A stretch of 64,000 nucleotides of DNA, from NCBI RefSeq assembly GCF_030944405.1, contig NZ_CP132339.1:5022001-5086000 (forward strand), in the 5' to 3' direction. Of this stretch, positions 33,979 to 42,807 are shown one piece after another; position 1 is the stretch's first letter, and each line of letters begins with the position of its first letter. Position numbers and translations under genes: made by a program. A model generated the notes under the pieces. That model had not been told where the DNA came from. It searched no databases and worked only from the letters and a program-made list of their open reading frames with translations. The stretch is from Janthinobacterium sp. J1-1. GTDB lineage: Bacteria; Pseudomonadota; Gammaproteobacteria; Burkholderiales; Burkholderiaceae_D.

Positions 33979-36741
33979 TCATGCCAGCGCCGCCAGCAAG
34001 GCCGTCGCCGTCATCACGTCAGCGCTGGCGTGGCCCTGCGTGTAGCGGCCATGCACCGGCAGCAGCAGCGCGCGTGCTTCGCCGCTTCGCCCCTGCGCGC
34101 GCATGACGGCCGCCAGGCTGGTGGCGCAGCGCAGCTCCCAGCCCAGCGCGCGCTGCGTGCCGGCCAGCCGCAAAGCCTCGTCCAGCAGCCGGCGCACCAG
34201 TTCCAGGCCTTCCGCGTCGCCGGCGCGCAGGCCCTGCCAGCGGCGCAGCGCGGCGCGGCGCAGCACTTCGGGCGCGCTCCATGGCGCCTCGCCGGCGCGT
34301 GCGCGCCGCAGCGCTTCGCCGCTGGCCGCCGCGTCGAACAAGGTGGCCATCACATCGGCCTGCAGCGGCCAGGCCGAGGCCGCGCCTGACTGGCCGCCGC
34401 CGTCAAGCGCCGCCTGGTAGCTGCCGCCCCAGCCATGCCAATACAGCAAGCCGTGACGCGCCGCGTGCTCGCACAGCACGCAGGTCCAGGTGCGCGCCAG
34501 CGCGTGCTGGCCGCACCACAGGGCGACGGGGATGGCGCTGAAGGCCAGCGCCACGCACAGCGACACGCCGTTGTGGGCAAAGCCCAGTTCGACCGCCTCG
34601 CGGGCAATCTCCAGCGCATCGTCAGGGCGGCCCATCAGCCACAGGCAGCGCGCCAGGTTGCCGCGCAGGCAGACCTGGTGATCGGCCAGCAAGGCGTTGT
34701 TCAGGCTGCGCTGGCCGGCGCCATCGGGGTGATCGAGCACCAGGCGCGACAGCACCGCCGCCTCCGCATGCCGACCCTGCAAGTGTTCGCCGGCCGCCAG
34801 CATGCGCGCGCGCACCAGCTGCATGGCGGTATCGCCGTCGCGCTCGCACAGCGCCGCAAACTGCGCCGCGCAGGCGTCGGCGGCACGAAAGTCCGCCAGC
34901 GCCATCTGCGCGATCCACAGGCCGCACAGGGCTTCGGCGCACCCGCCAGATTCGCCCGCCGCCGGCGCCAGCCTGCTGGCGCGCTGGAATTGCGCCAGCA
35001 TGGCGCCGCTCACGCCTTCGGTATGCAGCAGCAGATGGCCGAGCGACACGCGCAGCCGCAGCTCGCTGCCCGCGTCGTCGACGCCCTGAGCGGCCATGCG
35101 CGCCAGCGCATGCTCGACCCGCAAGCGGTATTCATCCATCAGCGACAGCTGGTAAAACAGGGTATGCGTGGCCAGGGTCAGCGCCACGCCCAGCGCCAGG
35201 TCGCCGTGCGCGCCGAAGGCCCAGTCGATGGCGGCGCGCATGTCGTCCACATGCCGCCGGTACGAGGCGCTCCAGCTGGCGGCCGGCAGGCGTTCCCAGT
35301 CGGCCGCGATGCAGCGTGCCAATGCGAGGCAATGCAGTGCGTGGCGGCGAAACACGGCCGCCTGTTCGCCGGCCAGCGCCAGGTGCGCGCAAGCATAGGC
35401 GCGCGTGGTTTCCAGCAGCCGGTAATACACGCGCTCGCAGCAGGTCTCGACGCTGACCAGCGACTTCGACGCCAGGTCGGCCACCGTGTCATACACGTCG
35501 CGGCCGGCCACGGCGATGGCCGATTCGAGCCGGAAGCGGTTCTTGAACACGCTCAGCGCCTGCAGCACGCTGCGCTCTTCCGCGTCGAGCAGGCCATAGC
35601 TCCAGTCCAGCGTGGCGCGCAGGGTCTGGTGGCGCAGCGGCGCGTTGCGCGGACCGCGCACCAGCAGGCGAAAACGGTCATCGAGCTGGCGCCGCAAGCC
35701 GTGCAGGCCGAAATGGCCGATGCGCCCGGCCGCCAGTTCCAGCGCCAGCGGAATGCCGTCGAGACGGCGGCAGATCTCGGCCACCACCGGCAGGTCGGCG
35801 TCGGCCAGCACGAAGCTGGCGTCGACGGCGGCGCAGCGTTCGGCGAACAGCTGCACCGCCGCGTAATGGCGCAGCGCCGCATCGGGCGCCGCATCGAGCG
35901 GCGGCAATTCCAGCACGGGCAGGCGCAACAACTGCTCGCACGAGATGCGCAGCGGTTCGCGGCTGGTGGCCAGCACCTGCAGTGCCGGCGCGCCCTTGAG
36001 CAGCATGTCGGCCAGGGCGGCGGCGGCGGCGATCACATGTTCGCAATTGTCAAACACGATCAGCATCTGGCGCTGGCGCAGATAGGCCAGCAAGGCCGGC
36101 ATCGGGTCATGCGCCGGTACCGCCACGCCCAGCGCCGTGGCCAGCGCCAGCGGCGCCAGCTGGCCCTCGGCCACCGGCGCCAGGTCGACAAAGCAGACGC
36201 CATCGGCATGGCGGCGCAGCACGCGCATGGCCAGCGCCACGGCCACGGTGGTCTTGCCGATGCCGCCCGGGCCGACGATGCTCAGCAGGCGCACCTGCAG
36301 CAGCTGGCCGGCCATCGCCTGCACGATGTCGCCGCGCCCCATCATGCGCGTCAGCAGCACCGGCAGGTTATGGCGCACCTCGGCGACGGCCGTGCCGGCG
36401 GCGGCGGCCTCGCCCGCGCGCGCCACCGGTGCCAGGAAGCCGTAGCCGCGGCCGGCCACGGTGGTGATATAGCGCTGGCCGTCGCGCCCGTCGCCCAGCA
36501 CCTTGCGCAGCGCCGCCAGGTGCACGCGCAAGGTGGCATCGTCGACCACCGCATTGGGCCAGACGAGGGCCAGCAATTCATGCTTGTCGACGATGTCGCC
36601 GGCGCGCTCCAGCAAGGCCAGCAACAAGTCCATGGCGCGGCTCCCCAGCCTTACCGCACGTTCGCCTTCCAGCAGCCGGCGTTCGAGCGGCAATAGGCGA
36701 AACGGGCCGAAGACATAGGCCGGGACAGAGCTGTTCATCAT
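33979..36741 (-). CDS. Winged-helix / NB-ARC-type ATPase transcriptional regulator
   Basis: A 920-residue regulator. Residues 8-105 are an OmpR/PhoB-type winged helix (VFGPFRLLPLERRLLEGE to YITTVAGRGYGFLAPV). Residues about 135-400 are an AfsR/MalT-like signalling ATPase with Walker A GPGGIGKTT, Walker B LIVFDNCEHV and a sensor-like LATSREPLRI. The C-terminal half is a helical, TPR-like array. Such proteins sense a ligand with the C-terminal part and use the ATP state to control DNA binding. The target is unknown. It lies convergent with the lipase operon (9 nt between stop codons), so regulation of the lipase is possible but not shown. Confidence 0.82.
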   Translation of the reverse strand: MMNSSVPAYVFGPFRLLPLERRLLEGERAVRLGSRAMDLLLALLERAGDIVDKHELLALVWPNAVVDDATLRVHLAALRKVLGDGRDGQRYITTVAGRGYGFLAPVARAGEAAAAGTAVAEVRHNLPVLLTRMMGRGDIVQAMAGQLLQVRLLSIVGPGGIGKTTVAVALAMRVLRRHADGVCFVDLAPVAEGQLAPLALATALGVAVPAHDPMPALLAYLRQRQMLIVFDNCEHVIAAAAALADMLLKGAPALQVLATSREPLRISCEQLLRLPVLELPPLDAAPDAALRHYAAVQLFAERCAAVDASFVLADADLPVVAEICRRLDGIPLALELAAGRIGHFGLHGLRRQLDDRFRLLVRGPRNAPLRHQTLRATLDWSYGLLDAEERSVLQALSVFKNRFRLESAIAVAGRDVYDTVADLASKSLVSVETCCERVYYRLLETTRAYACAHLALAGEQAAVFRRHALHCLALARCIAADWERLPAASWSASYRRHVDDMRAAIDWAFGAHGDLALGVALTLATHTLFYQLSLMDEYRLRVEHALARMAAQGVDDAGSELRLRVSLGHLLLHTEGVSGAMLAQFQRASRLAPAAGESGGCAEALCGLWIAQMALADFRAADACAAQFAALCERDGDTAMQLVRARMLAAGEHLQGRHAEAAVLSRLVLDHPDGAGQRSLNNALLADHQVCLRGNLARCLWLMGRPDDALEIAREAVELGFAHNGVSLCVALAFSAIPVALWCGQHALARTWTCVLCEHAARHGLLYWHGWGGSYQAALDGGGQSGAASAWPLQADVMATLFDAAASGEALRRARAGEAPWSAPEVLRRAALRRWQGLRAGDAEGLELVRRLLDEALRLAGTQRALGWELRCATSLAAVMRAQGRSGEARALLLPVHGRYTQGHASADVMTATALLAALA

Positions 36742-36836
36742 GGTGCTTGGTGGAGAATGGTCTCAGGACATGCGGTGTGCCAGGCATTTTACGGAAATTC
36801 TGCGCGCCGCCGGCATGGCGCCATGTATGACCGCTG

Positions 36837-37613
36837 TTACATATGGCAATCAGGCGAAGCGCGCGCGGCGTCCAGCAAGTCCCGCACCTGCGCCTCCGGC
36901 GCGGGCCGGTGCAGATAGTAGCCCTGCACCTGCCGGCAGCCCAGGCTGCGCAGCATGGCCAGCTGCACGCCATCTTCGACGCCTTCGGCCAGCACCTGCA
37001 GGTCCAGGCTGCGCGCCAGCGCGATGGTCGAGGCGACGATGATGGCGTCCTTGCCATCGCTGCCGATGTCGGTAATGAAACAGCGGTCGATCTTGACCGT
37101 GTCAACCGGCAGCATCTTGAGGTGATGCAGGCCCGCATAGCCGGTGCCATAGTCATCGAGCGCAATGCGCACTCCCAGCGCGCGCAGTTGCGACAGCACC
37201 GCGCACGCTTGCGCCGTGTCGTCGATCTGGCCGCTTTCCGTCACTTCCAGTTCCAGCAAGGTGGCCGGCACATCATGCTGGCGCAAACAGCGCTGCACGG
37301 TGGCCAGCAGGCGCGGATCGCTCAGCTGCTGCACCGACAGATTGACCGCCACCGGCACCAGCGCCAGCCCGGCGGCGCGCCACTGCGCCAGTTGCCGACA
37401 GGCGGTGGCGATGCCCCAGTTGCCCAGCTCGACGACGGTGCCGCGCCGCTCGGCCAGGGCGATGAACTCCTGCGGAAACGTCAGGCCGCGCCCGGGCTGC
37501 TGCCAGCGCAGCAGCGCTTCCAGGCCCACCAGGCGCAATTGCGCCGTATCGAACTTGCCCTGGTAGTGAAAGCAGAATTCATTATTGCGCAGGGCGCTGG
37601 CCAGGCCAGCCAC
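36837..37613 (-). CDS. EAL-domain c-di-GMP phosphodiesterase
   Basis: A 258-residue protein consisting almost only of an EAL domain, which hydrolyses cyclic di-GMP to pGpG. Catalytic and metal motifs are present: GLEALLRW (EAL itself), NLSVQQL, LELEVTES, ALDDYGTGYAGL, VKIDRCFI and LAEGVED. No sensor or GGDEF domain is attached. It starts at a GTG that overlaps the stop of the upstream chemoreceptor gene by one base (TAGTG on the minus strand), so translation is coupled to the chemoreceptor. This pairing suggests that the receptor's signal or its complex also controls local c-di-GMP. Confidence 0.88.
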   Translation of the reverse strand: MAGLASALRNNEFCFHYQGKFDTAQLRLVGLEALLRWQQPGRGLTFPQEFIALAERRGTVVELGNWGIATACRQLAQWRAAGLALVPVAVNLSVQQLSDPRLLATVQRCLRQHDVPATLLELEVTESGQIDDTAQACAVLSQLRALGVRIALDDYGTGYAGLHHLKMLPVDTVKIDRCFITDIGSDGKDAIIVASTIALARSLDLQVLAEGVEDGVQLAMLRSLGCRQVQGYYLHRPAPEAQVRDLLDAARASPDCHM

Positions 37614-39217
37614 TAGGCGGACAGCCGCAGCACGGACTGCGCGCCGGACTGCCGTGCGGGCGGCAGGCGGGCAGGCTCCTGGTGCAGGCGAAAGACGCTG
37701 ACCACCTGCTGCAGCCGCGCCGCCTCGCTTTCGAGCGACTGCGAAGCGGCCGCCGCCTCTTCCACCAGCGCGGCATTCTGCTGCGTCACCTGGTCCATCT
37801 GCACCACCGCCTCGCTGATCTGGCCGATGCCGGTGCCCTGCTCGGCGCTGGCGGTGGTGATGTCGCCGACCATGCGGCTGACCCGTTCCACCGCCCGCAC
37901 CACGTCCTGCATGGTGGCGCCGGCCCGCGTGACGAGCGCCGAACCGGTTGACACCTGCTCGCTGGAGGTGGCGATCAGGGCGCGGATATCGCGCGCGGCC
38001 GACGCGCTGCGCTGCGCCAGGTTGCGCACCTCCGTCGCCACCACGGCAAAGCCGCGTCCCTGCTCGCCGGCGCGCGCCGCTTCCACCGCCGCATTCAGGG
38101 CCAGGATATTGGTCTGGAAGGCCAGCATGTCGATCACGCCGATGATGTCGGCGATCTGCGCCGAGGAACTGCTGATCGCCTCCATCGTGTCGATCACCTG
38201 CCCGACCGCCTCGCCGCCGCGGTTGGCGATCTGCGCCGCTTCCAGTGCCAGGGTGCTGGCCTCGCGCGCATTGTCGACATTCTGCTGCACCGTGGAGCTC
38301 AGTTCCTCCATCGCCGACGCCGTCTGTTCCAGCGAACTGGCCTGCTCCTCGGTGCGGGCCGACAAGTCCACATTGCCGGCCGCGATCTGGGTCGAGGCGG
38401 TGGCGATGGTATCGGTACCGCTGCGCACCTGCCGCACGATATCCTGCAGGTTGCCATTCATGATAGCCAGCGCGTCGAGCAGCCTGCCGGTTTCATCGGT
38501 GGCATGGCGGCCGAAGGTGGAGCTGAGGTCGCCGGCGGCCACCGTCTGCGCCACGCCCAGCGCATGCTGCAAGGGACGCACGATGCTGCGCGTGACCAGC
38601 CAGGCCGTGATGATGGAAAACACGATGGCCGCCGCGCTCAGCGCCAGCACCATGGCGCGCGCCGCCAGGTATTCCTCGCGCACGCGCTCCCCCGCTTCCA
38701 CCATCAGCTGGTGCTGGTGGTTGATCAGCGTTTCCAGCGCGGCCATGTAGCGCAGCTGGTCGGCGCGCACGGTTTGCAGCAGCAGGGCCGACGCTTCGTC
38801 GCGCGCGCCGTCGTGCAGCAGCGCCAGCACCTTGTCGCGGCCCGCATTGAAGACGCCGCGCGCCTCTTTTACAGCCAGCATCATTTCCTTGCCTTTGACG
38901 GAATCGACCATCTTGTCCAGCTCGCCCAGCTTCCGCTCGGTCGTGGCGCTGGCCCTGGCGATGGTATCGCGCTCCTGCGCCACCTGGTCCAGCTCGTACA
39001 TCAGGAACAGATTGCGCGACGAACGCGCGATCACGTTGACCTGCTTGATGATGTCATTGGCCAGCACGGTTTTCGGATACTCGCTGTCGACCACGCCGCG
39101 CATGCGCTCGTCCAGCGAGGACAGGCGCAGCAAGCCCAGCGCGGCGGTGGCCAGCAACAGCACGGTCAGCACCGCGAACGACCAGCGCAAGCGCGTTCCG
39201 ATATTCATATTCGCCAT
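37613..39217 (-). CDS. Methyl-accepting chemotaxis protein
   Basis: A 534-residue chemoreceptor (Tsr/Tar class). An N-terminal helix (about residues 10-30, RLRWSFAVLTVLLLATAALG) and a second one (about 190-212) bracket a periplasmic four-helix-bundle sensor (4HB_MCP type). A HAMP domain follows (ITAWLVTRSIVRPLQHALGVAQTVAAGD). The cytoplasmic signalling hairpin contains the conserved tip [20 protein letters not shown] and [16 protein letters not shown], with [17 protein letters not shown] methylation-helix segments. There is no C-terminal pentapeptide for CheR. A second in-frame ATG 37 bases upstream is possible. The EAL gene overlaps its stop. Confidence 0.92.
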   Translation of the reverse strand: MANMNIGTRLRWSFAVLTVLLLATAALGLLRLSSLDERMRGVVDSEYPKTVLANDIIKQVNVIARSSRNLFLMYELDQVAQERDTIARASATTERKLGELDKMVDSVKGKEMMLAVKEARGVFNAGRDKVLALLHDGARDEASALLLQTVRADQLRYMAALETLINHQHQLMVEAGERVREEYLAARAMVLALSAAAIVFSIITAWLVTRSIVRPLQHALGVAQTVAAGDLSSTFGRHATDETGRLLDALAIMNGNLQDIVRQVRSGTDTIATASTQIAAGNVDLSARTEEQASSLEQTASAMEELSSTVQQNVDNAREASTLALEAAQIANRGGEAVGQVIDTMEAISSSSAQIADIIGVIDMLAFQTNILALNAAVEAARAGEQGRGFAVVATEVRNLAQRSASAARDIRALIATSSEQVSTGSALVTRAGATMQDVVRAVERVSRMVGDITTASAEQGTGIGQISEAVVQMDQVTQQNAALVEEAAAASQSLESEAARLQQVVSVFRLHQEPARLPPARQSGAQSVLRLSA

Positions 39218-39567
39218 ATTTTTCGCATTCTTCAAGGTGAGGCTGATCGCCATGGCTGCCGCCGCCCGCCGTGCGGGACGACAGGACGAAACAGGCTGCA
39301 GGGTCGGCCGGGAGTGGGCAAAGGCAGGAGCGAAGATGGCATGCGCCGTCATCCGCGCCAGGGCGCATGATGCTACGGCGGCCAGTGTGAGTTATCCGAC
39401 AAGCAATGTCGCGTTAATTTTTGCAAAATTTTGCTTAGATAACAAAACATTCATTTTAATAACACTGTTTTCCTGGCAAGGGCCGGCATCGCCGGCTTGG
39501 CGTGCGGCCATGCAAAACGGCCGCACAAGGCGGCCGTCCGGTTCGACAACAGGGCGATGTCGGCCGC
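39218..39567. other. Gap between the two chemoreceptor genes
   Basis: A 350-base gap. Its right end holds the terminator of the upstream chemoreceptor (39514-39537). The middle (39410-39475) is very AT-rich. On the minus strand TTAACGCG, 10 nt, TCGGATAA (39417-39392) loosely resembles a flagellar sigma-28 promoter (consensus TAAAGTTT / GCCGATAA); this fits a chemoreceptor but is weak. The left part reads as possible upstream extension of the first chemoreceptor. Confidence 0.35.
39510..39537 (-). terminator. Terminator after the second chemoreceptor gene
   Basis: On the minus strand ACGGCCGC and GCGGCCGT pair over a 5-nt loop and are followed by TTTTGC. It lies 31 nt after the stop of the 39568 gene. 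Confidence 0.7.
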
Positions 39568-41280
39568 TTAAAACTCTTCCCACTCGTCGTGCGACGGCGC
39601 GGCCTTGCGCGCGGCGGGCGCCGCTTTCAAGGCCGGACGCGCAGGGACAGCGGCGGCAGCGGCACGCACCACGGCGCGCACCGGCGCAGCCTGCACGCCA
39701 TCGAGCCTGAACACGCTGACCACCTGCGACAAGGTGCCCGCCTGTTCCTGCAGCGAGGCGGCCGCCGCCGCGGCTTCTTCCACCAGCGCCGCGTTCTGCT
39801 GGGTCACCTGGTCCATCTGGCCGATGGCCTGGTTGATCTGGTCGATGCCCGAGCTTTGCTCCTGCGTGGCCAGGCTGATCTCGGCCATGATATCGGTCAC
39901 GCGCTGCACGCTCGAGACGATGTCGGCCATGGTGCCGCCCGCCTCCGCCACCAGCTTGCTGCCGGCGTCCACCGCCACCACCGAGTCGCCGATCAGGGTC
40001 TTGATTTCCTTGGCGGCAGCCGCGCTGCGCTGCGCCAGGTTGCGCACCTCGGTGGCGACCACCGCAAAGCCGCGCCCCTGCTCGCCGGCGCGCGCCGCTT
40101 CCACGGCCGCATTCAGGGCCAGGATATTGGTCTGGAAGGCGATGCCGTCGATCACGCTGATGATGTCGACGATCTTGCGCGAGGCATCGTTGATGGCGTC
40201 CATGGTGCGCACCACTTCCCCCACCACGACGCCGCCCTTGACCGCCACGCCGGAGGCGGTGCGCGCCAGCGCATTGGCCTGCTGGGCGTTGTCGGCGTTC
40301 TGGCGCACGGTCGACGTCAGTTCTTCCATCGACGACGCGGTTTCCTCCAGCGAGCTGGCTTGCTCTTCCGTGCGCGAGGAGAGGTCCAGGTTGCCGCTGG
40401 CGATCTGGGTCGAGGCCGTGGCGATGGTTTCCGTGCCGCCGCGCACCTGGCCGACGATGGACACCAGGCTGGCGTTCATGTCGTGCAGGGCCTGCAGCAG
40501 CTGGCCTGTTTCTTCGGTGGTGGTGGCGACGATGCGGCTGGTCAGGTCGCCGGAGGCCACCGTCTGCGCCACCTTCACGGCCTCGATGATGGGCCGCGTG
40601 ATGGCGCGCGTGATGAAGGCGGCGCAGGCGATGCCGGCCACCGCGGCCAGCAAGCCGAGGATCACCATCAGGCTTTCCGAGCGCACCACCGCGGCGCCGC
40701 CAGCCCTGACGCTGGCGTCGGCGATCTGGTTATTGAGCGCGATAATCTGGTTCAGCGAGGCTTCGGCCTTGCCGAACAGGCCGCGCGAGTCCAGATACTG
40801 TTTGTAGAAGTCGACAAACAGGTCTTTCTGCTTTTGCTCATCGGCGTTTTTCGCCAGCGCGTCGAGCACGCTGCCGACCTTGTCGTCGCTGCTTTTCCAG
40901 GCCGCCCATTCGCCCTGGAAGCGCTGCCACAGCACGGCCTCCTCGGGCGTCTGCGGCAGCGGCTCGTACAGCTTGCGGCCGGTTTCGATACTGGCCCAGG
41001 CCCTGGCCCGCAACTGCTGCGCTTCGCGGAACTTGTCCTGCGCCTGGTAATTCGTTTCATAGATGGCGGCGCTCAGGGTACCGGCCGCCACCGCCGTCTG
41101 GCCTTCGCTCATTTGCAGCAGGCCCTGGATCGACGGCAGGCGCACCACGCCGATTTCATTGACGGAATTGCCCACAGTGGCGATGCCGGCATAGCCGCTG
41201 ATGCCGACGACGATCAGCGCCGCCATCATGACGGCCACCAGAACCGCCAGTTTCCATTTGATCAGTAGATTCTTGAACAT
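39568..41280 (-). CDS. Methyl-accepting chemotaxis protein with CheR-binding pentapeptide
   Basis: A 570-residue chemoreceptor. Transmembrane helices at about 12-32 ([20 protein letters not shown]) and 190-212 frame a periplasmic helical sensor domain (4HB type). The HAMP domain ([23 protein letters not shown]) and signalling hairpin ([36 protein letters not shown]) follow. The C terminus ends in a flexible Ala/Pro/Arg linker and EWEEF, a typical W-x-x-F pentapeptide that tethers CheR and CheB. It can therefore supply methylation enzymes in trans to the neighbouring receptor, which lacks one. Start chosen at the ATG after AGGGGT; the frame is open upstream but non-coding in character. Confidence 0.92.
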   Translation of the reverse strand: MFKNLLIKWKLAVLVAVMMAALIVVGISGYAGIATVGNSVNEIGVVRLPSIQGLLQMSEGQTAVAAGTLSAAIYETNYQAQDKFREAQQLRARAWASIETGRKLYEPLPQTPEEAVLWQRFQGEWAAWKSSDDKVGSVLDALAKNADEQKQKDLFVDFYKQYLDSRGLFGKAEASLNQIIALNNQIADASVRAGGAAVVRSESLMVILGLLAAVAGIACAAFITRAITRPIIEAVKVAQTVASGDLTSRIVATTTEETGQLLQALHDMNASLVSIVGQVRGGTETIATASTQIASGNLDLSSRTEEQASSLEETASSMEELTSTVRQNADNAQQANALARTASGVAVKGGVVVGEVVRTMDAINDASRKIVDIISVIDGIAFQTNILALNAAVEAARAGEQGRGFAVVATEVRNLAQRSAAAAKEIKTLIGDSVVAVDAGSKLVAEAGGTMADIVSSVQRVTDIMAEISLATQEQSSGIDQINQAIGQMDQVTQQNAALVEEAAAAAASLQEQAGTLSQVVSVFRLDGVQAAPVRAVVRAAAAAVPARPALKAAPAARKAAPSHDEWEEF

Positions 41281-41619
41281 GTTATTACCCCTAATTGAGA
41301 CCGATACAAGCCAGGCAAGTTCGTGCTGGCGGGTTCGGATGGAACGGCTGGCGCTTGCAGAACGCTTGCGGGGATGGGGCAAACACGTCGTGACATTTGG
41401 CGAGATTTATATGTCGCCAGCATAGAGGAAAAGTCGCGCCCTGGCAGTGTCATACCTGATACAAATTAACTTTTAATCGTTGCCTGTGGCGTATCAGAAA
41501 CAGCTGTGCCCTCGAATGGTGCAGAAATAAAATTCTGTAAATATTTTCCCGGAAAGGGATGGCTGGTCGCGCAATTGATATTCGTCTAAGATGGCCGACA
41601 AGACCACAGCGGAACCACC
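41281..41619. other. Divergent gap chemoreceptor / 5'-nucleotidase
   Basis: A 339-base gap, AT-rich in its centre. It contains the inverted pair CTGATAC (41456-41462) and GTATCAG (41491-41497) separated by 28 nt, a possible operator or hairpin base. On the minus strand it holds the leader of the chemoreceptor. I see no small RNA. Promoters could not be fixed. Confidence 0.35.
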
Positions 41620-42552
41620 ATGGCTTATCTTATCGAACAAAAACTGGTGATCGGCGTCGCTTCGAGCGCACTGTTCGACCTGTCCGAATCGCACCAGGTG
41701 TACCTGGACAGCGGCCCCGAGGAATACCGCAAGTACCAGGAAACCCACCTGGACACGGTGCTGGGCCGCGGCGTGGCCTTCCCCTTCATCCGGCGCTTTT
41801 TGAACATCAACAAGCACCATCCGCACGAGGCGCCGGTGGAAGTGGTGCTGTTTTCGCGCAATTCGCCGGAAACGGGCCTGCGCGTGATGCATTCGATTGC
41901 CCATTATGGCCTCGATATTTCGCGCGCCGCCTTCATGACCGGCAAGTCGCCCTACCCCTACCTGCCGGCGTTCAACGCCTCGCTGTTCCTGAGTGCGAAT
42001 GAAGACGATGTGCGCGGTGCGCTGGCCTGCAATTTTCCCGCCGGCCTGGTGCTGCCGTCACGCACCGAGGACGACGAGGCCGACGACGAGCTGCGCGTCG
42101 CCTTCGACTTCGACGGCGTGATCGCCGACGACGAGGCGGAAACCGTCTTCAAGCGCAATAACGACGTCGACGAATTCCACGCCCATGAAACCCTGAACGT
42201 GGGCACGCCGCACCGCCCTGGCCCGCTGGCCGCCTTGTTCCAGAAACTGGCCACCATGCAGCGGCTGGAAGAGCGCGCGCAAAAACGCGACCCCGCCTAT
42301 AAAAAAATCCTGCGCATCGCCATCATCACCGCGCGCAACGCGCCCTCGCACGAACGGGTGGTCACCACCCTGAAAAGCTGGGGCGTGGCGGCCGACGAGA
42401 CCTTCTTCCTGGGCGGCATGGACAAATCGCGCGTGCTGGCCGTGTTCAGGCCGCATATCTTTTTCGATGACCAGCTCAGTCATCTGAAGTCAAGCGGCGG
42501 CACGATACCGATGGTGCATGTTCCGTTCGGCATCGCCAATGTGCGCGCATGA
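41620..42552 (+). CDS. 5'-nucleotidase (PF06189 type)
   Basis: A 310-residue cytosolic nucleotidase of the family that includes animal cN-I, predicted to dephosphorylate nucleoside monophosphates. The HAD-like core shows RVAFDFDGVIADDEAE (nucleophile DFD, residues about 160-175), IAIITARNAPSHERV (motif II) and the C-terminal FFDDQLSHL. The N-terminal VIGVASSALFDL and GVAFPFIRRFLNIN segments are characteristic of the family. Length fits. Its last two codons and stop are part of the left arm of a hairpin repeat (42544-42663), so the 3' end of the gene is built from repeat sequence. Confidence 0.87.
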   Translation: MAYLIEQKLVIGVASSALFDLSESHQVYLDSGPEEYRKYQETHLDTVLGRGVAFPFIRRFLNINKHHPHEAPVEVVLFSRNSPETGLRVMHSIAHYGLDISRAAFMTGKSPYPYLPAFNASLFLSANEDDVRGALACNFPAGLVLPSRTEDDEADDELRVAFDFDGVIADDEAETVFKRNNDVDEFHAHETLNVGTPHRPGPLAALFQKLATMQRLEERAQKRDPAYKKILRIAIITARNAPSHERVVTTLKSWGVAADETFFLGGMDKSRVLAVFRPHIFFDDQLSHLKSSGGTIPMVHVPFGIANVRA

Positions 42553-42663
42553 TCAAACCTACTGCGCGTCGCGCTTTGCGGCCTGCGATGCTCACCGTGC
42601 TCAAGCACGGCTGCGCTTCTCGGCCACAAATCACTGCCGCTCGCTACGGTTTTATCATGCGCG
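42544..42663. repeat. 120-nt hairpin repeat, copy 2
   Basis: The 88-nt core (42560-42647) matches copy 1 at 76 of 88 positions. Its central palindrome is CCGTGCTCAAGCACGG, in which the second and fifteenth bases have changed together relative to copy 1, preserving the pair. The arms 42544-42559 (CGCGCATGATCAAACC) and 42648-42663 pair at 15 of 16 positions and differ wholly from the arms of copy 1. The left arm includes the last codons and stop of the 5'-nucleotidase gene. Confidence 0.75.
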
Positions 42664-42709
42664 ACTATATGCGTTCTGAAGAGAGGCACTGACGTGCCAA
42701 TATGGGGGG

Positions 42710-42723
42710 ATGGTCTATAATCG
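42710..42723 (+). promoter_or_regulatory. -10 region of mfd
   Basis: The same 14 bases as before mrcA, with TATAAT at 42716-42721, about 87 nt upstream of the mfd ATG. No good -35 lies at the proper distance. Confidence 0.4.
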
Positions 42724-42807
42724 TGCCTGCTGGCGCCGTCATGAAGGGCGCCGCGCGCAATACAGTCTTTCCTGTCAACTGCCTCTGTCACCAGTGTCAT
42801 CGCCTGC

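Noticed and set aside
34435..36696. 753-codon open frame opposite the large regulator
   Set aside because: Same kind of shadow: low-complexity Arg/Gln/Ala/His composition, no ribosome binding site, while the minus strand has clear domains.
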